Shown: one piece after another, positions 34,959 to 42,497 of the stretch
How the letters are laid out: each line of letters opens with the position of its first letter
Position numbering within the stretch: the first letter of the stretch is position 1
The notes under the pieces: generated by a model
Database searches by the model: none
Seen by the model: only the letters and a program-made list of their open reading frames with translations
Told to the model about the DNA's origin: nothing
Program-made: the position numbers and the translations under genes
Origin: a virus
IMG/VR virus record: IMGVR_UViG_3300044673_000278
Span: 123,694 to 187,693 of that record
Direction: 5' to 3' (one strand)
Length of the DNA: 64,000 nt

Positions 34959-35132
34959 GTCATTTTAGCTTTTTTTGTATTCTGTTCAAACAGCAAAACC
35001 GCAAGCATTTCGCGATCGTCGTCCTGTTAAGGATAGTTGCTGAGTGCTCACTAGCGCGGTGAGGCTTCCGTCCCTGCGATCCGAGATCCAGGTCTAGGGC
35101 ACACGGTGTTGGCTTGTGCGGGCCGTAACTGC

Positions 35133-35561
35133 TTAAAGTTTGCCTATGATATGACTACCATGAACACGTACTTGAATGTGTCCGTTGTAGTAGTCTTTGC
35201 TTTCTAATACTCGTCGGGAAAATTGTTCTCTTGCTTCAATGTAACTGCATTCGGCTTTGCTTTTACAATAATATAGGATTTCGCGTTGGAATTTGTCTGT
35301 GCCTAACTGTTCCACATCCTTGGTAAGCTCAGGACTTGACCCGTAATAGTCTCGCCAATCGCTGTCGACCTTAGTGCGGATTTTCTTTTTCTTTTTGCTG
35401 CCGTTTTTTAATTTGACTGTTTTTTGTGTAGTCTTAGAGAACTTTGCTAGTTTTTTGCCTATATACATGCGGCCGTTTGTGGTGTTTGTAATAAGATATA
35501 CAAACCCCACACAATCTTCAGGTAGTTGATCTACCACTTGATTTTGAAACGTCCATGTCAT
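35133..35561 (-). CDS. GIY-YIG family endonuclease
   Basis: 142 aa. VYLITN (21-26) and MYIGKK (32-37) form the GIY-YIG motif; DWRDYYGSS (69-77) and the helix with YIEAREQF (108-114), whose Glu is the likely metal ligand, complete the domain. A Lys/Arg-rich loop (residues ~50-65) could contact DNA. Single-domain GIY-YIG proteins of this sort are common in T4-like phages and may be homing (Seg-like) or repair nucleases. No separate DNA-binding module is seen. It is the last gene of the early minus-strand operon, 36 nt after gp46, and borders the structured non-coding region. No clear ribosome site. Confidence 0.82.
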   Translation of the reverse strand: MTWTFQNQVVDQLPEDCVGFVYLITNTTNGRMYIGKKLAKFSKTTQKTVKLKNGSKKKKKIRTKVDSDWRDYYGSSPELTKDVEQLGTDKFQREILYYCKSKAECSYIEAREQFSRRVLESKDYYNGHIQVRVHGSHIIGKL

Positions 35562-35597
35562 GTATCGTAATTATCATGGTACTGCCTGTGGGTAAAA

Positions 35598-37364
35598 TTA
35601 TGCTATATCAATGTCTGTGTTGTAATTTGTAAATCCGTTTTCTTTGATCACTTTGAGTATGTTTTCTACTCGTCCAGCTAATTCGTCTTTGTGACTCACA
35701 AGCCAGATACTCTTATGACGTTCGCGGCTCATCTTCTTCAGCAAGCCCAAGCCGTTTTCCACACCTTGTGTGTCCAAACCATTGTCCATGAGTTCATCGA
35801 TGAACAACAAGTTTATGGGATGGTACAGGCTTTCCCACACATCGCGGAATGCCCAACTCATTGAGAGAATCAAACGTGTGCGTTCACCACGACTCAAGTT
35901 GTCGAAGTCTAGTTCACGACCTAGCTCTTCGATGCTGACACTGAGATCATTCTGGAATTTCACAGTGTGTGGCAATCCAATGCGATCCAAGTAGTGTGTG
36001 AGTCGCTGATTCAAGTAACTCAAGTTCTGGTCAATGATCTTCTTGCGCACAAATGAATCTTTGCTGGTCAACAGTTTGAGCAAGAAGTCTTGATGCTCTT
36101 GCACTCGAGTAAGTTCGTTCAGCGTGTCATAGGTCACTGTTTGCAATGCTTGTCCTTGCATGTCGGCAATTTGTTCGCCGTAAGGATCAACTTCGGCAAG
36201 GCGTGCAGCAAGGTCTTTGGCAAACCCATCCACGGTGTTTTTGTGATTCAGTGCTTGTTCAAGGCTGTCGTAAAACACCACAGGTGCAGTGCCTAGCTCG
36301 CCTAGCTCGTCGAGTTCATTTTCGTATTCCACTAGCTCGTTGCGTTTTTCTTGCCATGTGGCGTTGATTTCTTCCAATTCCTGAAGTTTGGCTAACTTGA
36401 TAGTTTCGTGTTGGTTGTCGTGAATGTCTTGACCACATGCATGACAGCGATGCGAATTCAACATAGCAAGTTCTTGTTCTAGCTTGACACGGCTTTTTTC
36501 TAATTTACTAATCTCTGCAGACACCAGTCTGTGATTGCGAGTACAATCGTCTATGTTCTTTTTCAGGCGCTGATACGTATCTAAATCTCTATGTGCTTGA
36601 ACTTCGTGATCAATGTCGATGTGTTCAAGATCCCGAATGGCCTGTTCAAATGCTGCACAGTCTTCTTGTTGCTTTTTGAGCCACAACGTCTGACGCTTAC
36701 GCAAGCTTTCAATCTGTTCTTCAATACGTTTGTTGGCTTCTTGTACAGCACGGATACGGAATTCTTCTTGGCTGATGGCATCTTTGGTTGACTTATTGAG
36801 TTCTTTGATGCGATCAGCACGTTCACTGAGTTGTGTGATACCCAACAACTGCTCAATGATAGTGCGTTGCTCATTGGCCTTCAAACTCAAAAACGGTTCA
36901 GTGTAAGTGTTCAGGGCCAAGATATGTTTGAACATATCATGGCTCATGCCTAAGATACGTTCGATGGCTTCCTGTGTTTCTCTGCTGTCACCTTGTGCTT
37001 CGTCTGTGGCCGCTTGTTCTTCATTGTTGACGTAAAACTTTAGCACATTGGGTTTACGCCCACGCTCAATCTTGTATTCTTTGCTACCTACAGTGAAATC
37101 CAAACTTACCAACATGTGTTTGGCATTGGTCTTGTTAACCAAATTGTCTTTGCGAATGTTGCTCAGTGCCTGGCCGTACAGAGCATAGCTCAGTGCATTG
37201 ATGATTGTGGTCTTGCCTGTGCCGTTACGACTACCGTCGCCGCCGAGATCCAAGTTTTCGCCCAGCACCAGGGTAAGGTCTCTGCGGTCAAAGTCAATGC
37301 CTTGCGTGGCATTGCCCACGCTCATAAAGTTACGAACAGTTAAAGTTTTAAAATGAATCAACAT
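35598..37364 (-). CDS. gp46: Recombination endonuclease subunit gp46 (Rad50-like)
   Basis: 588 aa SMC-type ATPase. Walker A is GDGSRNGTGKTT (42-53); long coiled coils flank a zinc-hook CHACGQ (~307-312); the ABC signature LSRGERTRLILS lies near 487-498 and Walker B NLLFIDELMDNGLD near 515-528. With gp47 it forms the phage Mre11/Rad50 complex that resects DNA ends for recombination-dependent replication and host DNA breakdown. In T4 the genes 47 and 46 are close; here one extra gene lies between. Its start overlaps the end of that gene by 17 nt. Confidence 0.96.
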   Translation of the reverse strand: MLIHFKTLTVRNFMSVGNATQGIDFDRRDLTLVLGENLDLGGDGSRNGTGKTTIINALSYALYGQALSNIRKDNLVNKTNAKHMLVSLDFTVGSKEYKIERGRKPNVLKFYVNNEEQAATDEAQGDSRETQEAIERILGMSHDMFKHILALNTYTEPFLSLKANEQRTIIEQLLGITQLSERADRIKELNKSTKDAISQEEFRIRAVQEANKRIEEQIESLRKRQTLWLKKQQEDCAAFEQAIRDLEHIDIDHEVQAHRDLDTYQRLKKNIDDCTRNHRLVSAEISKLEKSRVKLEQELAMLNSHRCHACGQDIHDNQHETIKLAKLQELEEINATWQEKRNELVEYENELDELGELGTAPVVFYDSLEQALNHKNTVDGFAKDLAARLAEVDPYGEQIADMQGQALQTVTYDTLNELTRVQEHQDFLLKLLTSKDSFVRKKIIDQNLSYLNQRLTHYLDRIGLPHTVKFQNDLSVSIEELGRELDFDNLSRGERTRLILSMSWAFRDVWESLYHPINLLFIDELMDNGLDTQGVENGLGLLKKMSRERHKSIWLVSHKDELAGRVENILKVIKENGFTNYNTDIDIA

Positions 37365-38178
37365 TTACTCCATTGTCTTCCAACATTTTAACAATGTCGG
37401 TGGTATTTGTAAACCAGTTTGAATAGTCGTTGTGTGGCACCTCTATGTGGAACTCTAGATAGATAAAGTAATACAGCACTGCCTGGGTCCACAAGTCTGT
37501 TATGTGAGTTAGATCGTGTGGTTGTTTGTTTTTTACTTTGGTGATAATTTTTTTTGATATTTCAACGGGAGAAATGTAAACATCGTTTGCATCGCGCCAT
37601 TTTTCCCAAGTAGACTTAAAGTGGCCCATGTGTACAATCTGATCCAGTGCTTTGTATAACTGGCGATAATCACAGATCTGTTCTATGTTGATAGCGTATT
37701 CTCCCCAGGTATCGTCCTTCCACTGAAATCGAAATTTGTGATCCCTGAGATACAAAAAATATTTTTCGCGACGTGCCCAGTCGTCGTCGATGTCCCATGC
37801 ATCAGTGGTTAACTCCCGGTCTATACTACTATTCATGGCTTTGTCAATTGCAGTTCTAGCAACAATAGGCCAAGAATAATCTGTGTAGCAAATTTTAACA
37901 ACTTCGGCTTGGGGCAACACCAATTTAAACTGCTTGCTTTCGTTGTCAATACCGTTATCGATTAACACCGAGTAGTTTTTTGATTGATCAAATTCGATTC
38001 CTCCGGGCCAGCATTCGTGTATATATTTTGGGGTAACCAGATCCAAAGAATGGCTGTTACCATTGGATGAAAACTCTAATGCTCCCTTGGGACGAACAAA
38101 GTTATTCCCGTACAAAGTCAACACAGCGTTTACAAAATGTCCAAACCCGCCACTAGGGTACCAAACACAATAAATCAT
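37348..38178 (-). CDS. Unknown protein inserted between gp47 and gp46
   Basis: 276 aa. The start MIYCVWYPSGGFGHFVNAVL (a strand, glycine-rich loop and helix) and NGNSHSLDLVTPKYIHECWP are distinctive; the C-terminus ends NTTDIVKMLEDNGVN. Related proteins occur in aquatic T4-like phages without known function; the layout recalls sulfotransferase- or glycosyltransferase-like folds but no motif proves it. It may be a distant paralogue of the 344-aa gene at 33635. It overlaps gp47 by ATGA and gp46 by 17 nt, so its translation is tied to the recombination genes, suggesting an early cargo gene. Confidence 0.68.
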   Translation of the reverse strand: MIYCVWYPSGGFGHFVNAVLTLYGNNFVRPKGALEFSSNGNSHSLDLVTPKYIHECWPGGIEFDQSKNYSVLIDNGIDNESKQFKLVLPQAEVVKICYTDYSWPIVARTAIDKAMNSSIDRELTTDAWDIDDDWARREKYFLYLRDHKFRFQWKDDTWGEYAINIEQICDYRQLYKALDQIVHMGHFKSTWEKWRDANDVYISPVEISKKIITKVKNKQPHDLTHITDLWTQAVLYYFIYLEFHIEVPHNDYSNWFTNTTDIVKMLEDNGVNVDSF

Positions 38179-39191
38179 AGATTCTGATAGATCTTCAACA
38201 ACAATTTGTTGTCGTAAAACTCTGATTCAATGTTTGTGAGCTGATCTACTACGATTTGGTCCACCGATTCAAATTTGACTTCACCGGGGGCCATGTCTTC
38301 GTCCACGCCCGCGGTTTTGTTTGGGATAAGCGCCATCTCGCGTAGACCGTGCTGTTGAATAAACGTTTCTTTGATGAAGTTGGCTTCTTCGTACGAGATT
38401 TCGATATCGAGATTAACCCGAACGTGCATTTTGGGCTGAAGAAGAGTTTGAGCGTTGTCGATAAGGTTGGCAAGTCCGTAAACTCTGTAAGTAGGCTGGT
38501 CTGGCCAGGCATGATATACCGGATCTTTGCCCCACTCCAACACAGTGAGCCCACGTTCGTCGTCACCAGCGTCCGCATAGTTGTGTGGGAACGCATTGCC
38601 AATGTAGGTGATATTCTTTTTAGTCTGGCGTTTGTGAAAGTGTCCTGTAAAAACATGACCAAACCCTGTAAGATCTTCACGTTTGATTTCTCCATGATCT
38701 GGCATCTCCACCATTGCGTTCATTAGATACCCGGGAAGTTCAAAGTGTCCAAACAAGTAGTCGCCTGACATCTTGGTCAACCTCTTGTGATCATCGCCAC
38801 AAAGCCAAGGAGCGATAGTGACACCACCACTACTAAACCAATCGTTGCAGATTTCCACATTGGGCAGGTGCTTGGCCCATTCCACACTTTGAATATCGCG
38901 TTTGTCGCGATAGTACAAGTCGTGGTTGCCAGGAATAAAGTAAACCCGCTCAAAGTTGGCATTGAGATGCTCCAGCGCTCGTAGGCTGTAGTTCAGGGTA
39001 ACAATGTTTAGGCTGGCACGGTTGTTGTGCCAATCACCTAGGAACAAGCAGGTTTCGCAGCCCTCTTCACGAGCCTTTTGGGTAGCCCACTGGACAAAAG
39101 CCAAACAGTCTTCGTTGTGAACTACACTGTTTGACTTGAGCCCAAAATGGATGTCAGTAAAGATTGCTGCTTTGCGAAATAAGTTACTCAT
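38175..39191 (-). CDS. gp47: Recombination nuclease subunit gp47 (Mre11-like)
   Basis: 338 aa metallophosphoesterase. FTDIHFG (11-17), FLGDWHNN (50-57), PGNHD (87-91), GHFELPG (~148-154) and TGHFHKRQ (~195-202) give the metal-binding residues of Mre11/SbcD nucleases. It pairs with the Rad50-like gp46 two genes downstream. It starts 12 nt after the gp55 stop and overlaps the next gene by 4 nt, so it is part of the early operon driven by the promoter at 40117-40144. Confidence 0.96.
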   Translation of the reverse strand: MSNLFRKAAIFTDIHFGLKSNSVVHNEDCLAFVQWATQKAREEGCETCLFLGDWHNNRASLNIVTLNYSLRALEHLNANFERVYFIPGNHDLYYRDKRDIQSVEWAKHLPNVEICNDWFSSGGVTIAPWLCGDDHKRLTKMSGDYLFGHFELPGYLMNAMVEMPDHGEIKREDLTGFGHVFTGHFHKRQTKKNITYIGNAFPHNYADAGDDERGLTVLEWGKDPVYHAWPDQPTYRVYGLANLIDNAQTLLQPKMHVRVNLDIEISYEEANFIKETFIQQHGLREMALIPNKTAGVDEDMAPGEVKFESVDQIVVDQLTNIESEFYDNKLLLKIYQNL

Positions 39192-39203
39192 CTCGCTAGT
39201 ATA

Positions 39204-40088
39204 TTACTCATCCAAGCTAGATACAACCGGTCCGGACATTTCTGCTGCACTTTTGCCCCCGGCGTTTTGGCGAGTCCAACTTGGATTCAATCCGTTGATT
39301 TCCAAAATGTCGTCGCGAATGTTCTGCATCTTTTTCTCAATGTTGAGGATTCTGGTAAAGCTGTTGGTGATTGCAGCAGTGTAATACGCAAACGGGTTTT
39401 GACTCTTGCTTTCGTCAAACTGCAAACCAATTTGACTGAGCTGTAGCAGGGCCTGACCGCGCATTTCTTCGTTGTAGGTATAGCCGCGCCAGTTAGAACG
39501 GGTAGCATAGCGTTCGCACAGTTTCATAAACATCATGGCCAACTTGCGAGTCATGTTGCCGTGATCTCTACAGTATTCACCGGTTTCCAAATCGCCTTTC
39601 CAGTGACTCTTGCCCACAATGTAAGGCACTTTGTCGGCGTCAATACGGTAGTGAAAAAACGGGGGGAAGTTCAGTCGCACATGTGTTGGGTCCAACACTG
39701 GCTCTTCCACTAGGTCGTCTAGCACTGGATCAGCATCGTCCAAATCCAAGATGTCTTCGAGCTTTTTGCGCTTGGGAGCATTTTTGGGCACTTTTTTTGG
39801 TGCCATGGGTATGTGATCCCATGTAGTAACACGAAACACTAGATCTGTGTTTTCAATCTTTTTGGGATCGATTATTTCGCCAGTTTCGCGTTTGATACGG
39901 TCAGCACGGTTGCGACGAGCTTCGGCAATGGTACGCTGATTGATCTTGTCCACTGAGGGTAGAATAATGTCGTACTGGTGATCTAGCACGGGATCTCGGT
40001 AGCTGCAATATGTGTTTTTGCTGAGATGGATTTCTTTGAGAATGTCTCTGTTGTTTAAGTAATTGACCTTTTTTGCTGGTTCTAGCAT
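39204..40088 (-). CDS. gp55: Late sigma factor gp55
   Basis: 294 aa from ATG 40088. The region RSNWRGYTYNEEMRGQALLQ, then LQFDESKSQNPFAYYTAAIT and NSFTRILNIEKKMQNIRDDI, is the conserved sigma region-2-like core of T4 gp55. The open frame extends to 40202, but ATG 40088 is chosen because AGGAG lies 10 nt upstream and the sigma70-type promoter (40117-40144) would otherwise be inside the gene. T4 gp55 directs host RNA polymerase, with the gp45 clamp and gp33, to TATAAATA late promoters, which are present in this window. The acidic LDLDDADPVLDDLVEEPVLD segment is unusual. Confidence 0.94.
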   Translation of the reverse strand: MLEPAKKVNYLNNRDILKEIHLSKNTYCSYRDPVLDHQYDIILPSVDKINQRTIAEARRNRADRIKRETGEIIDPKKIENTDLVFRVTTWDHIPMAPKKVPKNAPKRKKLEDILDLDDADPVLDDLVEEPVLDPTHVRLNFPPFFHYRIDADKVPYIVGKSHWKGDLETGEYCRDHGNMTRKLAMMFMKLCERYATRSNWRGYTYNEEMRGQALLQLSQIGLQFDESKSQNPFAYYTAAITNSFTRILNIEKKMQNIRDDILEINGLNPSWTRQNAGGKSAAEMSGPVVSSLDE

Positions 40089-40116
40089 TGGGGGTAGTCT
40101 CCTGGGATATGTACTT

Positions 40117-40144
40117 ATTGTACTACAAAAGTGTGGCTTGTCAA
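40117..40144 (-). promoter_or_regulatory. Strong sigma70-type promoter for gp55-gp47-gp46
   Basis: -35 TTGACA (40144-40139), a 16-nt spacer and -10 TACAAT (40122-40117) on the minus strand. Transcription would start near 40110, giving a short leader with AGGAG before ATG 40088. This is an early, host-polymerase promoter. Confidence 0.8.
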
Positions 40145-40174
40145 CCTTTCTTAAACTATGCCGATAATTTTTTG

Positions 40175-40182
40175 GGTAAATA
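40175..40182 (+). promoter_or_regulatory. Late promoter-like box GGTAAATA for the baseplate operon
   Basis: Plus-strand box 18 nt before ATG 40201, with an AGGA ribosome site between. It is back to back with the early promoter of the gp55 operon. Confidence 0.55.
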
Positions 40183-40200
40183 AGGTATAGGAATACAAAC

Positions 40201-42195
40201 ATGGGTTACGATGCAAAAAAGGCGGAAACGTTTAACAAACTGCGACAGGCTGGCGTTTCAGAAGATCAGGCACTAGCTCAGGCTGGTATCACTGACGCTG
40301 ACATAGGCAATTACGCCCTGGGCAGCAACGGCCAAATGGGTGCGCTGAACATCGGCGGCGGCAAAGTTGCTGGGGTTGATTATGAAAAGTTATCACCTGC
40401 TGAACTTCGTGAGCAAGCTCGTTTTGATCAAGGTCTCAAGTCAGTTGACTACGATGAAACCGCCAACGCACCGCCTAAGCCAACAACACCAATCAACTAT
40501 ACCACAACCAGCACAGAAACTGTAAGCGGTGGTGGATCTACTACTATTGTTGCAGGCCCTAGACAATCCAATGCAACCAGTCAAGCACTGGGCAGCGCCT
40601 ATGATGCAAAAAATGCCGAGTACAATCAATTTGTCAAAGACAATCCCAGCGACTTTGCTAGACGCCGCCAAGGCCTTCCGCCCCTGACTCCCCAAGAGGC
40701 GCAGCAAAGACAAGCTCGCTTGGATCAGCTCAATCAAGAAAAAGAAACACTGAAGAATCGACAAATTGATGCTGAAACACCAGGCACACCCACAGTAGTT
40801 ACTACACCCAACACAACCACAACCACGACCACAGTGACGTCGGGACGAGTGGCACCCAATGAACCGGTGAACATTCAAAACGATCCAGCAGTATTCAATC
40901 AGGCTGAACAACAACTTGATAATCAAACTCCTCAGGCAGCTACTGTAAACACAGTTAGCGCACCAACCGAAGTTGACACAGGTGCAGACGCAGGTGAAAT
41001 CACAGTGGCACAAGAACCGCCTACGTTTGAACCTCAAAGCATTGACCCCCAGGAAGATCCCTTTGAAGCCGAACGATTACGTATAGAGCAAGAGTTTGAC
41101 AATCCTGCTCCGGTGCTCACAGCTGAAGATGTACCGCCATTGGATCCTGAAGTACAGGCACAGATTGAACGTGAGCAAGAACAATTTCGTGCTGATTTTG
41201 CAGTGCAGTCAGCACAGGCCGATGCTGTTGATCTCGACAATGATCCAGCAGTAAGAGAATTTGCAGAGCAGTCGCGACTGGAAGCAGAACAACGCTTTAA
41301 CGAAATGTCTGATCCTGATGGGGCATACGAAGCAGAAACCAAAGCTAAACTAGCGGAATTACAAAAACAATCCACTATACAAGATCGCTTGGGTCAAAAT
41401 GCCAAAGGCGACTGGCGTGTACGTTTGCGCATTGCACCTGAAGCCACATATCTATATCAGGACCCAAGTAACACGTTGCTGGCTCCACTCAAAGTCAGTG
41501 ACGGTGTGGTATTCCCGTATACTCCTATCATCAATACCAACTATGCTGCCAAATATGATGCATATGATCTAACGCACTCTAACTATCGTGGATATTTCTA
41601 TCGCGGTAGCCAGGTCAGCGACATCAATATTCAAGCTACATTTACAGCACAAGACACTCGAGAAGCTGAGTATGTGTTGGCAGTGATACACTTTTTTAGA
41701 TCTGCTACCAAGATGTTCTATGGGCAGGACAGAGAGCGCGGCGCCCCGCCTCCACTGGTATACCTACGTGGTTATGGAGAATATCAATTCAATGACCACG
41801 CCTGTGTAATTTCTAACTTTCAGTACAACTTGCCCAATGATGTAGACTACATCTCTATAACCCCCAACAACATTGGATTGAATATGAGCAACCGTCTTGC
41901 TCAAGTAGGTTCGTCGCCTACTAGCACACTAAGCTCTGCTGTGAATCGCTTGAAGAATTTGTACAATGCAGTATCTGGTCAACCTGGCGTACCGAGAGGT
42001 GCCAAACCCGGAGAGCGTGTAGAACTTGGCACAGTGTCTCAAACAGTTAACAAAACTGGTCAGTCTAGCTACGTGCCTACCAAGATCGATCTCAGCATTA
42101 CACTGTTGCCTGTGCAAACTCGCAGTCAAGTTAGCAAGCAGTTCAGTGTTAAAGAATTTAGCAATGGCAACTTATTGAAGAAAGGATTCTGGTAA
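40201..42195 (+). CDS. gp48-like tail tube/baseplate protein with long N-terminal extension
   Basis: 664 aa. Residues ~390-560 match the T4 gp48/gp54 tail-tube-associated baseplate family: VRLRIAPEATYLYQDPSN, VVFPYTPIINTNYAAKYDAY, FYRGSQVSDINIQATFTAQD, AVIHFFRSATKMFYGQDRER, VISNFQYNLPNDVDYISITP. The first ~390 residues are low-complexity (Pro/Thr/Gln/Glu/Asp-rich, runs of Thr near 200-215) and absent from T4 gp48 (364 aa). In T4 gp48 caps the baseplate hub and starts tail tube growth. It opens the plus-strand baseplate operon; the stop overlaps the next ATG (TAATG). Confidence 0.82.
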   Translation: MGYDAKKAETFNKLRQAGVSEDQALAQAGITDADIGNYALGSNGQMGALNIGGGKVAGVDYEKLSPAELREQARFDQGLKSVDYDETANAPPKPTTPINYTTTSTETVSGGGSTTIVAGPRQSNATSQALGSAYDAKNAEYNQFVKDNPSDFARRRQGLPPLTPQEAQQRQARLDQLNQEKETLKNRQIDAETPGTPTVVTTPNTTTTTTTVTSGRVAPNEPVNIQNDPAVFNQAEQQLDNQTPQAATVNTVSAPTEVDTGADAGEITVAQEPPTFEPQSIDPQEDPFEAERLRIEQEFDNPAPVLTAEDVPPLDPEVQAQIEREQEQFRADFAVQSAQADAVDLDNDPAVREFAEQSRLEAEQRFNEMSDPDGAYEAETKAKLAELQKQSTIQDRLGQNAKGDWRVRLRIAPEATYLYQDPSNTLLAPLKVSDGVVFPYTPIINTNYAAKYDAYDLTHSNYRGYFYRGSQVSDINIQATFTAQDTREAEYVLAVIHFFRSATKMFYGQDRERGAPPPLVYLRGYGEYQFNDHACVISNFQYNLPNDVDYISITPNNIGLNMSNRLAQVGSSPTSTLSSAVNRLKNLYNAVSGQPGVPRGAKPGERVELGTVSQTVNKTGQSSYVPTKIDLSITLLPVQTRSQVSKQFSVKEFSNGNLLKKGFW

Positions 42196-42494
42196 TGGCC
42201 AACTACGATTCTACCAGTCCCTATTACGCAACACCATACAGTCAGTTTTTTCTTGACGTCATGGTTGATCGTCCCATTCCCAAAGAAAGCGACGATTTGA
42301 AAACCATTATCAACTTGACCTATCAATATCGTCCAGACTTGTTGGCATTTGACTTGTACGGTACTCCTACCCTGTGGTGGGTGTTCTATCAACGAAACCC
42401 CAACACGCTGACCAAGCCACCGTTGGATTTCACAGTGGGCAAAGAAATTTACTTGCCCAAAGAATCAACACTGAAATCAGTGCTGGGGTACTAA
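42195..42494 (+). CDS. gp53: Baseplate wedge protein gp53-like
   Basis: 99 aa. The C-terminal half (YRPDLLAFDLYGTPTLWWVF, YQRNPNTLTKPPLDFTVGKE, IYLPK) is the LysM-like core of gp53-type baseplate wedge proteins. T4 gp53 is 196 aa, so this is a short form. In T4 it joins wedges to the hub. It is coupled to the gp48-like gene (TAATG overlap) and lies 3 nt before the next gene. Confidence 0.85.
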   Translation: MANYDSTSPYYATPYSQFFLDVMVDRPIPKESDDLKTIINLTYQYRPDLLAFDLYGTPTLWWVFYQRNPNTLTKPPLDFTVGKEIYLPKESTLKSVLGY

Positions 42495-42497
42495 TCA

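Larger units (their letters stand above)
34670..35132. other. 463-bp non-coding, hairpin-rich region between convergent operons
   Basis: No convincing gene is present; the longest ORFs (for example 34761-35030) lack ribosome sites and family features. At least four perfect stems are packed here: 34672-34690, 34771-34789, the 22-bp palindrome 34835-34856 and 34943-34958. Weaker ones include 34691-34715 (GTTGTT/AACAAC) and GCACA/TGTGC near 35099-35119. A T7 run follows the fourth stem by about 12 nt. It is more GC-rich at its right end than the flanking genes. It could be a structured RNA, paired terminators of the two converging operons, a replication or packaging site, or the remnant of a mobile intron beside the GIY-YIG gene. 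I recognise no known RNA family, tRNA or intron core. Confidence 0.5.

Noticed and set aside
34761-35062. Two overlapping plus-strand ORFs (89 and 68 codons) in the non-coding region
   Set aside because: No ribosome site, no family features, and they run through several perfect hairpins. Kept as non-coding.
34670-35132. tRNA gene or group I intron core
   Set aside because: No cloverleaf with a GGTTCRA-type T-loop and no P/Q/R/S intron elements were found on either strand by eye.
40089-40202. Longer gp55 start at 40202 (38 extra residues)
   Set aside because: It would place the early promoter and the AGGAG site inside the gene and overlap the divergent baseplate start; ATG 40088 has a proper ribosome site and fits gp55.
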